From Schumannella luteola (GTDB lineage: Bacteria; Actinomycetota; Actinomycetes; Actinomycetales; Microbacteriaceae): 64,000 nt of DNA. The translations under genes and the position numbers were made by a program. The notes beneath the pieces were generated by a model. That model was not told where the DNA came from. It saw only the letters and a list, made by a program, of their open reading frames with translations, and searched no databases. Below are positions 1 to 10,400 of this stretch, piece by piece. Every line of letters starts with the position of its first letter. The first letter of the stretch is position 1. The stretch spans positions 620,001 through 684,000 of the forward strand of contig NZ_JACBZY010000001.1 in assembly GCF_013408685.1 (NCBI RefSeq), in the 5' to 3' direction.

Positions 1-122
1 AGCGCTGGAACAGCGAGTACCAGGAAGTGCAGCAGGCGGGCGTCAACATCAAGAACGCCGCCGTGCGCGTGCGCGAGGAGTTCTTCGACGGCGACGTGCG
101 AGGCGCGGCCGTCTTCAGCTGA
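1..122 (+). CDS. C-terminal end of an ESAT-6/WXG100-like type VII secretion protein (partial)
   Basis: Only the last 39 codons are present; the open frame runs from base 3 to a TGA at 120-122. The residues read as an amphipathic helix containing WNSEYQEVQQAG and VREEFFDGDVRGA. This resembles the C-terminal helix of actinobacterial ESAT-6-like/WXG100 proteins, the small helical-hairpin substrates of type VII secretion systems. The downstream genes (a WXG-like protein, a CpnT-type giant protein and an EccA-like ATPase) support this context. A strong hairpin follows the stop directly. The start and the WXG turn lie outside the window, so the family call is an inference from the tail and the neighbourhood. 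Confidence 0.6.
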   Translation, partial: RWNSEYQEVQQAGVNIKNAAVRVREEFFDGDVRGAAVFS

Positions 123-128
123 GCCCGA

Positions 129-166
129 CGGGATGCCCGCCCGCCCTCCGCGCGGCGGGCATCCCG
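129..166 (+). terminator. GC-rich hairpin between the ESAT-6-like gene and the rest of the locus
   Basis: A perfect 13-bp stem, CGGGATGCCCGCC at 129-141 and GGCGGGCATCCCG at 154-166, encloses a 12-base loop. No T-run follows, as is common for actinobacterial terminators. It starts 7 bases after the stop codon and lies 28 bases before the next start, inside a co-directional gene row. It may act as a partial terminator or mRNA stabiliser that lets the small ESAT-6-like gene be expressed more than the large genes behind it. Confidence 0.7.
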
Positions 167-193
167 CGGTCTCGCTCGAGAGAGGAGATCACC

Positions 194-538
194 ATGGCAG
201 ATGACGGAAAGCGCGTCGCATTCGACCGCGATCAGTACAAGAAGGTCCAGAAGCTCGTCACCGACGTGGAGACGTCGAGCGCCGACGCGCTCTACGGCAC
301 CGACGGCTACGGCATCGACTCGGACCTGCGCGCCCAGCCCACCGAGGCCCGGTGGGAGGTCGCCGTGAAGGTCGGCAACGACGTCGCGGCCCTCGCCGGC
401 CAGGTGCGCACGTTCACCGACACCTTCACCGACAAGACGCTCCCCGACTTCAACGACCAGCTGGAGACGGCGGAGAAGCTCTTCGACGAGACCGACGACC
501 TCAGCACCGCCAAGGCCTCCGGCACCGGCACCGCCTGA
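194..538 (+). CDS. Small type VII locus protein, 114 aa, unknown function
   Basis: An acidic protein of 114 residues, predicted mostly helical, with no signal peptide or membrane segment. The ATG at 194 has a clear ribosome site, GAGAGGAG, about 6 bases upstream. The central part contains a tryptophan in EARWEVAVKVGNDVAAL, followed by a heptad-like helix RTFTDTFTDKTLPDFNDQLETAEKLF. The size and fold are what would be expected of a WXG-type partner, but there is no classical WXG motif. It sits between the ESAT-6-like gene and the 1025-aa glycine-rich gene, so it may be a secreted partner or chaperone of one of them. This role is inferred from position only. Confidence 0.75.
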   Translation: MADDGKRVAFDRDQYKKVQKLVTDVETSSADALYGTDGYGIDSDLRAQPTEARWEVAVKVGNDVAALAGQVRTFTDTFTDKTLPDFNDQLETAEKLFDETDDLSTAKASGTGTA

Positions 539-583
539 CGTCACCGCTCACCCCGACGAACCCCCTGCGAGAAGGAAGACATC

Positions 584-3500
584 ATGGCCGGAACTGAAGG
601 CGCAGGGGGTTCGTCGAGCAGCTCGACGGCGACGAGCGACATGAGCCTCGAGGCTCTGCTCTCGCTCGTGACGGGAGTGACGGACAGCGGGCTGGCCGGC
701 ATCCTCTCCGACAACGAGGCGAACGACCGAGGCTGGGTCACGGGAACGCCCGGCGGCTCCGGCCGCGACGCGTGGTCGCAGAACCTGTACTACGGGTACT
801 ACCAGTACGAAAAAGACATCCGGATGTACGAGCTCATCAACAATCCGGAGCCGGTGCAGGCCTTCAACGAGGCGTTCGCGGCGCTCAAGGCCAACATCGG
901 CAAGGTGATCGCCGACGAGATGCCCGGCCTCAGCGCCAAGCGCTCGGACACCGCGGCAGCCCTCTTCGCGAACTTCACCAAGGTCACCGGCCAGAACGCG
1001 ACCGACATGAAGCAGCTCGCGACCGCGCTCGGAGCCGACGACTCGTCGATCCGCGGCTCGACGGCGGCGGCCCTGCTCGCTCAGCTCGAATCGCAGTACA
1101 AGTCGCTCGAGCGGATGAACGAGTCGCTCACCGACGACGGCGGGGTCTCGGCGAAGCTGACGGAGGTCGCGAACGCGGTTCGCACCTTCATGAAGGCGGT
1201 CGAGACGGCCTGGAACGCGCACAGCAGCGAGATCGCGAACACCGCGGCCAACGCCAAGGCCGCCGTGCTGTCGGACATCTACCACTACATCGAAGACGCC
1301 GACAAGGCGTATCGCGCCGAGAAGTCGGGCAACAACGGCATGCCCGAGGACCGCGCGAAGCAGGCGTTCGCCGCCTACACCTGGGGCGACCGCGGCAACA
1401 TGGCGCCCGCGGGCTTCTCGCCCCCCGGGGGCGACCTGCGCAGCACCTCGACCTACGGCGGAATCAACCGCGCGATCTCGCAGTCGGTGCGCGACGTGCT
1501 GCAGAAGGTCGCCACCGACGTGTTCACGGCGCAGCAGACGCTCGAGACGACGATGCGCCAATCGCTGCGCACGTTCAAGGACATGCAGGATCCGACCGTC
1601 GCCCCGAAGGACACGACGCCCGACTACAACGGCGGCGACGGCGTGGGCGGAGACGGCGACGGCCCGCCGGACGGCCCGGATTGGGATGACATCTTCGGCG
1701 ACGACGGCCCCGGTGGCGACGGGGTCGGCGGAGACGGCTCGGGCGGAGGCGGCGATGGCGCCGGTGGCGGCCCGGACGGCGACGGCATCTTCGGCGACGG
1801 CCCCGGCGGCGACGGAGTCGGCGGGGGCGGAACCGGTGGCGGCGGCGACGGGGTCGGCGGAGGCGGCGACGGGGTCAACGGAAACGGCGACGGCATCTTC
1901 GGTGACGGCCCCGGCGGCGACGGAGTCGGCGGAGCCGGTGGCGGCGGAGCCGGCGTCAACGGAAACGGCGACGGCATCTTCGGTGACGGCCCCGGCGGCG
2001 ACGGAGTCGGCGGAGCCGGTGGCGGCGGAGCCGGCGTCAACGGAAACGGCGACGGCATCTTCGGTGACGGCCCCGGCGGAGCCGGCGCCGGCGGCGGGGA
2101 CTTCGGCGGCGCCGGCGCCGGCGGAGGCGACTTCGGCGGCGGCGCGGGCGGCGCCGGCGACGGCGGACCGGGCTCGTGGTCGACCGGCGGCGGAGCCGAC
2201 GGCGGAGGCGGCATCGGCGGTGCGGGCGTGGTCGGCGGCGGAGGCGGCGCCGGCGGCTTCGGAGCCCCGCGCGGCTCGAACGGCAGCTCGGAGAACCAGA
2301 ACCGCGACCCGAACGCGAACCGCAACGACGACGGCGGCACGGGTGTCGGCGGCGGCGACGGCGTGGCGATGCCCGACCTCGAAGACCCGAACGCCACGTT
2401 CTCCGACCTGACCTCGCCGTCCACCGAGTTCGGCGGGACCGGGGTGGGCGGTGGCGACGGCGTGGGCGGCGGAGCCGGCGCCGGCGGCGCCGGTGTCAGC
2501 GGGAACGGCGACAGCGTGTTCGGCAACGGACCGGGCGCCGGCGGCGACGGGATCGGACAGGACGGCCAGGGCACCGGCGGCCGCAACGACGGCGGCGGAG
2601 CTGGCGCGGGCGGATTCGGCGGCACCGGCGTCGGCGGCGGGGACTTCGGCGGAACCGGCGTCGGCGGGAACGGCGCCGGCGACTTCGGCGGCGTTGGGGG
2701 CAACGGCGCTGGCGACTTCGGCGGGACCGGCGTCGGCGGAAACGGCGCCGGCGACTTCGGCGGAACCGGCGTCGGCGGAAACGGCGACTTCGGCGGAACC
2801 GGCATCGGCGGAAGCGGCGACTTCGGCGGCATCGGCGGGAACGGCGCCGGCGACTTCGGCGGCGTCGGAGGCAACGGCGCCGGCGGGGACTTCGGCGGGA
2901 CCGGCGTCGGCGGCAACGGGGACTTCGGCGGCGTCGGAGGAAACGGCGCTGGGGACTTCGGCGGCGTCGGAGGAAACGGCGTCGGCGGAGGCGGAGACTT
3001 CGGGGCCGGCGGCGTCGGCGGCGACTTCGGCGGCGCCGGGGCCGGTGGCAGCGGCTGGGGCTCCGACGACTTCGCCGCAGGCGGCGGCGCCGGCGGCGGA
3101 GCCGGCGTGGGCGGTGGAGCCGGAGACTTCGGCGGCGTCGGCGGCGGCAGCAGCGCCGGCGGTGGCGGCTTCACGCCCGGCGGGGGCGGCGGCATGGCCG
3201 GCCTGCCCGCCGACGGCTCGTTCGGCAGCGCGGGCGGAGCCGCGGGCGGCGTCGACGGCGCCGGCGGCGGTGCGGGCGGCGGCCAGGACGGGGCCTTCGC
3301 GGCCGGCGGCGGATCCGGTGCCGGCAACGGCGCGGGCGGCGCCGCGGGTGCTGCCGGCGGCGGCGCGAACGGCGGCGGCATGGGCGGCGGCGGAATGCCG
3401 ATGATGCCGATGTCGCCGAACCAGGGCTCGAAGGATCGCGACCGCGAGCGCAACACCTGGCTCGCCGAAGACGAGGAGATCTGGGGCACGACGAACGTCG

Positions 3501-3661
3501 ACGGCAACGGCGTCATCGGTCTCGCCGAGGAGCGCGAGCCCGTTCAGCCCACCCACGTGCCGGCGGGCGTCGCAGCGGGCCGTGTGCCCGAGGCGGCACG
3601 GCGTCAGGCGGAGTCCGACGCGGCCAAGCAGGCCGCGGCAGCACAGGAAGGAGCAGCGTGA
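584..3661 (+). CDS. Giant glycine-rich (PGRS-like) type VII secretion-associated protein, 1025 aa
   Basis: The ATG at 584 follows GAGAAGGAAG. Residues 1 to about 340 form a helical region with WSQNLYYGYYQYEKDIRMYE and long heptad-rich helices, like the N-terminal part of LXG/PPE-type secreted proteins. Residues about 345-930 are a low-complexity glycine domain made of GGDGVGG, GDGIFGDGPGG and repeated GDFGGxGxGG blocks, very like mycobacterial PE_PGRS repeats. Near the end, after GMPMMPMSPNQG, comes RNTWLAEDEEIWGT; such WLxEDxxxWG tails are known from actinobacterial ESX-linked WXG/PPE-like proteins. There is no signal peptide or membrane helix, so export would have to be through type VII secretion. 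The stop shares its last base with the ATG of the next gene. The exact function is unknown. Long antisense frames here only reflect GC composition. Confidence 0.8.
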   Translation: MAGTEGAGGSSSSSTATSDMSLEALLSLVTGVTDSGLAGILSDNEANDRGWVTGTPGGSGRDAWSQNLYYGYYQYEKDIRMYELINNPEPVQAFNEAFAALKANIGKVIADEMPGLSAKRSDTAAALFANFTKVTGQNATDMKQLATALGADDSSIRGSTAAALLAQLESQYKSLERMNESLTDDGGVSAKLTEVANAVRTFMKAVETAWNAHSSEIANTAANAKAAVLSDIYHYIEDADKAYRAEKSGNNGMPEDRAKQAFAAYTWGDRGNMAPAGFSPPGGDLRSTSTYGGINRAISQSVRDVLQKVATDVFTAQQTLETTMRQSLRTFKDMQDPTVAPKDTTPDYNGGDGVGGDGDGPPDGPDWDDIFGDDGPGGDGVGGDGSGGGGDGAGGGPDGDGIFGDGPGGDGVGGGGTGGGGDGVGGGGDGVNGNGDGIFGDGPGGDGVGGAGGGGAGVNGNGDGIFGDGPGGDGVGGAGGGGAGVNGNGDGIFGDGPGGAGAGGGDFGGAGAGGGDFGGGAGGAGDGGPGSWSTGGGADGGGGIGGAGVVGGGGGAGGFGAPRGSNGSSENQNRDPNANRNDDGGTGVGGGDGVAMPDLEDPNATFSDLTSPSTEFGGTGVGGGDGVGGGAGAGGAGVSGNGDSVFGNGPGAGGDGIGQDGQGTGGRNDGGGAGAGGFGGTGVGGGDFGGTGVGGNGAGDFGGVGGNGAGDFGGTGVGGNGAGDFGGTGVGGNGDFGGTGIGGSGDFGGIGGNGAGDFGGVGGNGAGGDFGGTGVGGNGDFGGVGGNGAGDFGGVGGNGVGGGGDFGAGGVGGDFGGAGAGGSGWGSDDFAAGGGAGGGAGVGGGAGDFGGVGGGSSAGGGGFTPGGGGGMAGLPADGSFGSAGGAAGGVDGAGGGAGGGQDGAFAAGGGSGAGNGAGGAAGAAGGGANGGGMGGGGMPMMPMSPNQGSKDRDRERNTWLAEDEEIWGTTNVDGNGVIGLAEEREPVQPTHVPAGVAAGRVPEAARRQAESDAAKQAAAAQEGAA
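1877..2079 (+). repeat. 81-bp perfect tandem repeat, about 2.5 copies, in the glycine-rich gene
   Basis: The unit starting AACGGAAACGGCGACGG begins at 1877, 1958 and 2039, so the period is exactly 81 bases (27 codons). Copies one and two appear identical; the third stays identical for 41 bases and then diverges. The encoded unit contains NGNGDGIFGDGPGGDGVGG. Identity at silent positions suggests recent duplication or gene conversion, so copy number may vary between strains. Confidence 0.85.
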
Positions 3662-4053
3662 TGCAGTTCACCGGAGACGAGATCGAGCAGATGATGGCCG
3701 AGACGCGCGAGACGCACGCCCGGCTGGCCGAACGCGCGGCGGAGGTCGAGGCGCTCACCGCGACCGCGACATCCAAAGACCGTGTTCTGAGCGCGACGGT
3801 CGACGCGCGCGGCGTGCTCACCGACCTCAAGATCACGGGTCAGTCGTGGCGCGAGCTCGCGCCGAAGGAGCTCTGCTCCCGCATCGTCGACGTCGTCGCG
3901 CAGGCGCAGAGCGACGTGCAGAACCGCGGTCGCGAACTGCTCGAGGGCGCCGGGCCCGACGGGCTCGACCCCACGGCGGGCCTGCCGTCGGCCGACGAGA
4001 TGACCGCGATGATGCAGGATCTCGTCGCGCAGTTCGGGGAGGTCTCGAAATGA
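3661..4053 (+). CDS. YbaB/EbfC-like small protein of the type VII locus, 130 aa
   Basis: The ATG at 3661 uses the last A of the previous TGA, and GGAAGGAG lies just upstream, so the two genes are translationally coupled. The 130 residues have a helical N-terminus (EIEQMMAETRETHARLAERAAEVEALTATATSKD), a short beta region (LSATVDARGVLTDLKI) and a second helix (LCSRIVDVVAQAQSDVQNRGREL). This order is typical of the YbaB/EbfC nucleoid-associated fold, which is often found next to actinobacterial ESX genes, where such proteins may act as chaperones rather than DNA-binders. The stop overlaps the next start (ATGA at 4050-4053). The family is fairly certain; the role here is inferred. Confidence 0.75.
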   Translation: MQFTGDEIEQMMAETRETHARLAERAAEVEALTATATSKDRVLSATVDARGVLTDLKITGQSWRELAPKELCSRIVDVVAQAQSDVQNRGRELLEGAGPDGLDPTAGLPSADEMTAMMQDLVAQFGEVSK

Positions 4054-4367
4054 GCGACGAGCGCTTCGCCGCCGATCCCGACCGGATGCAGGAGAGCGGG
4101 CGACGGCTCATGAACCTGCAGAGCCGCGTGCGTCAGCTGACGTCGACGGTCGAGCAGCTGCAGACGCGCTACCCGGATGCGGGCGGCGACGGCGACTTCA
4201 GGACGTCGTACGACACGAACTACGTGCCCTCGGCCGACGCCGCGAAGGAGTTCATGACGCAGCTGTCGACCACCGTCGAAGAGGTCGCCGACGGCACCCG
4301 CACGGTCGCCCGCTCCTTCGCCGAGACCGAGGACTCGGCGACCCTGGAGAGCCGGCACCAGCAGTAG
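4050..4367 (+). CDS. WXG100-like small helical protein, 105 aa
   Basis: The start ATG at 4050 overlaps the stop of the YbaB-like gene by ATGA. The protein reads as two long helices broken around a Gly/Asp-rich turn (YPDAGGDGDFRTSYDTNY), the layout of a WXG100 hairpin, although the WxG triplet itself is missing. The beginning FAADPDRMQESGRRLMNLQSRV resembles other actinobacterial ESX substrate-like proteins. It lies directly before the giant CpnT-like gene with a 112-base gap, so it may be the partner or chaperone for that protein. No signal peptide is present. The family is inferred from length, helix layout and context. Confidence 0.7.
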   Translation: MSDERFAADPDRMQESGRRLMNLQSRVRQLTSTVEQLQTRYPDAGGDGDFRTSYDTNYVPSADAAKEFMTQLSTTVEEVADGTRTVARSFAETEDSATLESRHQQ

Positions 4368-4479
4368 CGGGGAGCCATCTCCAGCGGCACCGCAGATCCG
4401 GACGCCGGCGAGGCCGCGGGCACGGTGAACCGGCCGACCTCCGCGACGCGTGTGCACAGTGCACGGGGAGGAGGACGCG

Positions 4480-7400
4480 ATGGCTCTCATGGTCAGCAAC
4501 GAGGCCGCCAATCTCTTCCTCGTGCTCGCGGGCGAGCGCTTCCCGATGGCGAACGAAGACCAGCTGCGCGCGCTCTCCCAGGGCTGGCAGATGGCGGCCC
4601 GCGAGCTCGCCGATCTCGACTCCGACCTGAGGCGCGACCTCGCCCGCGCCAAGCAGGGCTTCTCGGGCATGAGCCGCGACGCCTACGACGAGCTCGTCGC
4701 ATCCATCACCGACGGCGACGCCCTGCACGAGGTCGCCGAGTCGATGATCTCGAGCGCGCAGTTCCTCAAGAAGCTCGCGCTCGACGTCGAGTACACGAAG
4801 TACACCCTCATCGGCGCGCTCATCGCCCTCATCGCCGAGATCGCGTGGGCGATCGCCATGGCCGTGCCGTCGTTCGGCTCGTCGATGGCGTGGCTCGCGG
4901 CGCGCAAGGCGATGTACTCGATCCTCTTCCGCACGCTGCTGCGCAAGCTGCTGAAGGAGATCCTCAAGGGCGCCGCGTTCAACGTGCTCAGCGAGGTCGC
5001 GATCGACGCGGCCGCGCAGCTCGCGCAGATGGCGCAGGGCAACCGCGACAGCTGGGATGGCTCCAAGACCAGCGGGGCGGCCGCGGGCGGGGCGCTGGCC
5101 GGCATGTTCGGCGGCGCGGTCATCCTCGGCGGCGCCGCGATCGGCAAGGGCCTCGGCAAGGGCGCGGGCGGCGGGATCGGATCGGGCATCGGCAAGGGCG
5201 TCGGCGACGGCGTGGGCGACGGAGTCGGATCGGGTGCCGGCAAGGGCATCGGCGACGGGATCGGCGACGGCGTCGGATCGGGCATCGGCAAGGGCGCGGG
5301 CGACGGCGCCGGATCGGGTGCCGGCAAGGGCGCAGGAAAGGGCGCCGGCGACGAGTTCCCGTCGGGCGGGGGAGCGGGGGCCGGCGCCGGGAAGGGAGCC
5401 GGCAAGGGCGCCGGTGACGACATCCCCGACGGGCCGAAGCCGGGCAAGGGCTCGGGCGACGGCGTGGACACGCCCCCGGCGAGCAAGGGCGGCGACGGCG
5501 ACCTGCCGCCGACGACCGGATCGGCCGGTGCACCGAAGCCGAACGGCTGGAAGCACACGGCCCAGGAGATCGCCACCGACTTCGCGGGCGAGGCCTTCGT
5601 CGAGGTCATGACCGAGGGCACCTACAGCGCGATCCAGGGCGAGGGCTTCCAGGTCGGCGTCGGCGGCATCCTGTCGGCGGCCTCGTCGAGCATCGGCACC
5701 GGGCTCGGCACCGCCGCGGGCGGCGCGATCGGCAACCGCATCTCGGGCCCGGACGGATCGGGCGGGCACGGCGGCGAGAGCTCGGGGTCGGATGGCGGCA
5801 GCCGCTCGGTGCAGGAGTCGAACCTCTCGGGGAACGACACGGGCACGGGCGTCGGCACGGGCACCGGAGTCGGCACGGGCACGGGCACGGGCACGGGCAC
5901 GGGCACGGGCACGGGCGGACCGAACTCGAGCACCGGGTCGGGGCCGCTCGATGGCAGCTCGACGTCGGCGCCGGATCCGCTCGGACAGCGTCCCGCAGGC
6001 GGCACGCCGCAGGGCCAGGACAGCGCGAGCGGCACCGCCGCCGCGGGAGGCACGTCGAACGCGAACGGCTCCGCGAACCCGGGTGGATCGGCGAACACCG
6101 GCGGGTCGGCGAACACGGGTGGATCGACCAGCACCGATGCGTCGGCGAACACGGGCGGCTCCACGAACGCCGACTCGTCGACGAACACGGGCCCGTCGTC
6201 GAACCCGCCCGCGCAGGGATCGACGCCGAACGCCGCCGGATCCACGAACCCGAACGCCCCCACGAACTCCGGTTCGACGCCCGACGGCACTCCGTCGTCG
6301 AACACCGACACCTCGACGCGCCCCGATTCGTCGACGAGCACCGATGCTCCGACGAACCCGAATGCGTCCACCAACCCGAACGGGTCCGCCAACCCGAACG
6401 CGTCGACGACTCCGCAGGCGACGACGAACCCCGGCCCGTCGTCGAACACAGGCACCACGCCGGATCAGAACTCGCCGTCGAACGCCGACACCGCCACGAG
6501 CACGAACGCGAATCCGACATCGAACACGGGCACGCCGAACACGAGCACCACCCCGAACCCCGACACCTCGACGAACCCCGACACCTCGACGAACCCCGAC
6601 AACTCGACGAACCCCGACACGTCGCCGAACCCCGACAACTCGACGAGCGGCGACTCGAACTCAAGCGCGGAGACCGGGCCGGACACCAGCACGACGCCGA
6701 ACGCGGACTCCTCGACGAACGCGGACTCCTCGACCAGCACCGACTCCTCGCCGAACCCCGACACCAGCACGGCTTCCGGCGAGTCGGCGAACACCGGCAC
6801 GACCCCGGCTCCGGAGTCCACTCCGAACCCGGACACGATCGCGAACTCGGACACGACACCGAACACCGACACGACCCCGAATCGCGACACAGCCGGGCAC
6901 GACACGACCGGGCACGATCCGACCAGCCGCGACTCGACGACGAGTCCCACCCCCGATCCGTCGCAGTCCGACGCACCGCGCACGACGCCGACCCCATCGC
7001 CGACGAATCCGGCGGCATCCACCCCCACGACGACCGACACCACGACGCCGAGCACCGACACCGCGGAACCGGATGCGGCGCCCACGACCGACGACCCGAC
7101 GGCGACAGCGACGGTCGACGACGGCGACACGACCGACAGCGACGCGTCGAGCACCACGAGCGACGCCGACAGCGACACCTGGAGCGTCGCCGACAGCGAC
7201 ACGACGAGCGTCACGACCGTCGACGACGGCGACGGCACCTCGCCGAACGACCCCCAGACGAACGACCCCCAGTCGCACGACCCCCAGACGCACGACCCCC
7301 AGACGAACGACCCCGCCGCGAACGACGCGAAGTCGACGCCCCCTGCGACACCGACCCCCGCGACACCGACTCCCGCCTGGCAGAACGCCTACGACGCCGC

Positions 7401-10400
7401 CACGCCCAAGCAGCTGCGCACCGAGTCGTTCACGCCGGCTCGCGACGACGGCGCGACCCCGAGCGTCGACGAGCAGGGGCGCCCGCGCCCGCAGATCCGC
7501 GGCGAGATCGCCACCGTCGACTACGTGTCGCGCGACCTCACCGTCGACGGGGAGCAGATCCGCCTCTTCGAGGTGCCGATCGAGATCACCACCGACGTCG
7601 ACTCGATCTCCCCCGACCGGCTGCGCGAGGTCACCGACGACGTGCAGGCGCACCTCGATGAGTTCGTCAACGGCCAGCACACGCTCGGCGGCAGCCACAC
7701 GATGCACGTGCGCATCGATCCCACCTTCGTCTCGAGCCACGCCCCGCCGAGCGACCGCGTGCGCGTCACGGTGCGCGACACGGGCGACGTCGACCAGCGC
7801 ACGTGGAGCACCGATCCGGCGCAGGCTCCGAAGCTCGTGCACGAGGTCATGCACTTCGTCGGCGCGCGCGAGGGCTACCGTGCCGACCACCACCTGCTGC
7901 GCACCCCGAAGCGCCCCGGTGTCATGGGCGACGGCGTCGACAGCCTCCCCCGCCGTGGCGACGACACGACCGACGCCCCGCCGTACCTGACCGACGTCGA
8001 CGTCGATCAGATCCACACCACCTGGCAGGATGCGACGCCACAGCAGGCGGGATTCACCCCGACACCGCACGGCGACCTGCCCCCATCGACGACCCCCGCG
8101 CGGGCCCCGAAGACACAGCCGAGTGCGACCCCGCCGGCGCCGGCGACCCAGTCGACGGCGCAGCCCCCGGCAGGGGGCCGCAAACGACGCGCCCCGGCGA
8201 CGGCGACCGGCACCCCGGGGCCCGCGCCGAAGCGTCCGCGCACCACGACGGCGTCGTCGAGTACGACGCCGAAGCCCAAGAAGGCCAAGGCCGAGCGCCG
8301 CCCGATCGTCGCCGACTCGTCACAGCTCACCCCCGCACCGCGACCGAACGCCGACGGCACGGTGCCGTCGAGCATCTACCGCACCGACCGTGACGTGCGG
8401 GCGACGCAGCCCGACCTCGACGCCACGGGCAAGCCGAAGAAGTACCAGCCCGGCGAGAAGCTGCACCAGCTCGGGTACGGCCCTAAGGAGGGGCTCAGCC
8501 CGTCGGATCTCGCGAAGATCGGCCGCCACGTCGAGGGCGTCACCGGCCAGCCGACGATCACTCTGCACACGGATCGCTACACCGGCCTGCCCGACCAGAC
8601 GACGATCGTCGAGTCGGCGGTCGCGGCCGGCGACGGGCTCACCGCGCAGGAGCGCGACCGCCAGGGCGCCACGAGCAACGACCCGGAGACGACCCGCAAC
8701 CACATCATCGCCGCCGGCGCCGGGCAGAACGCGCTGAACCGGGCCATCCTGAACGGCGTCGACGGCCACGAGCGGATCGCGCAGGGCCAGGCGGAGCTGC
8801 GCCGGGCGACGATCGCCGGCGACACCGACGGCCAGGACAGCGCCCGCCGCAAGATCCAGAGCGGCAACGCGCAGGTCGCGAGCGGCATCGCCCGGTTCCA
8901 GCAGTACGCGCGGGCGATCGTGCAGGAGCCGCGCGCGGCGACCGAGCAGCGCAGCGACGAGCAGGTGCGCACCGACCGCGACGACGCGCTCGTGCAGCTG
9001 ACCCGACTCGTCGATTCGCCGGAGCGACGGGATGGGCGCTTCGCCGCACTGGACGCCCTCGACCCGTCGGCGACGACATCGCACCAGGGCCCGACCGGAT
9101 TCGATGCCGTGCGCACCCTCTCCGACGTCATCGATCAGCGGCTCACGAGCACCGAGCGCCAGCCGAGCGCCCAGCACCTGCGGACGCTGCTGCACGGCCT
9201 CGGCGACGGCGACCGGCAGCGCGTCGAGAGCGCCCTCGACGCGCTCGGTTCGGCGGATGCCGACGGCTCCGGCTCGTCACATCGCCCGACGCCCGACGAG
9301 CGCGCCCTGCGCCGGCTGCACGATCTCGTCGGCGACGCGCCCTTCTCGGGCCGGACGCCGACGACCCGACAGCGCCAGGATGCCGCGGATGCGCTCCGCT
9401 CGCAGCTGACCCCCGACCGTCAGGCCGACTACCGCGAGGTGCTGCGCCGCTCGACCGACTCCACGGGCAACGTGCGCGTCGGCGACCGCGCCCAGAACGG
9501 CCTCGTGAGCACCGGGTTCGATGTCGAGCTCGACATCGACGGCAACCCGACCCCTCGCTCGACCCGGCTCTTCGACGCGCACCTGGCGGCGAAGCCCGAC
9601 CACGACGAGCAGATCTTCACCTCGGTGTCGGGCAGTGGCGACCGGCTCAGCAGCAGCATCCAGGTCGACCGGCCGACGACGACGGAGCCCGCGGGCACGC
9701 CGGACGACCCCGTGAAGCCGTCGCCCGATGTGCGGGAGCGCTACGCCGAACAGCAGGCCGACCAGGCGGCCGGGCGTTCGGAGCAGCCGATCGAGTCGTC
9801 GCAGCAGACACGGCAGTCGGAGCAGCCGGATGGGCCGAAGCAGTCGGAGAACACCGACCAGTCGACCGAGCGACCGGTCGAGCAGCAGCGCCGCGCGGAC
9901 ACCGACCTGCCCTTCCGTCCGGCGCCGGACGCGCCGCCGGTGCCGTCGCGTCCGGCCCCATCGCGGGAGGCGCCCGCCACGTCGACCGCGTCCGGGTCGC
10001 GCCGCCCCGTGCCGCCGCTGCCCGGCCCCGACCCTCGTCGCGCGCCGGCGCGCGACGAGGGCTGGCGTCACGCGTCCCAGCGCACGGCGACCTGGTCGAA
10101 TCCGACGACGAACCCGGTCACGGAGTCGGAGTGGCGCCCGCGCCTCGCCTCGGCGACCCCGCACCGTGTCGACCTGCGGGTCGCCGACGTGCGCGCCGAC
10201 GGCCGCAACGGACGCGTCGGGCGGTTCGAGGGCATCATCGCCTACGACCGCGCCCGTGTCGTCATGCCCGACGGGCGGGCGGTGCAGGTGTACACGGTGC
10301 GCGTGAACCTGCGCCCCGGCGACGGCGTCACCCCGGGCGACGTCGCCGCGGCGCAGCAGCGCGCCCGCTCGAGCGTCGACGCCATCATCAACCGCGGCTT

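Noticed and set aside
548-3556. Very long open frames antisense to the glycine-rich gene
   Set aside because: They arise because GGC/GCC-type codons leave no stops on the other strand; no ribosome site, and composition is Ala/Pro/Arg-only.
4450-4479. GTG at 4450 as start of the giant protein
   Set aside because: The ATG at 4480 has a strong GGAGGAGG site and begins the CpnT-like domain directly.
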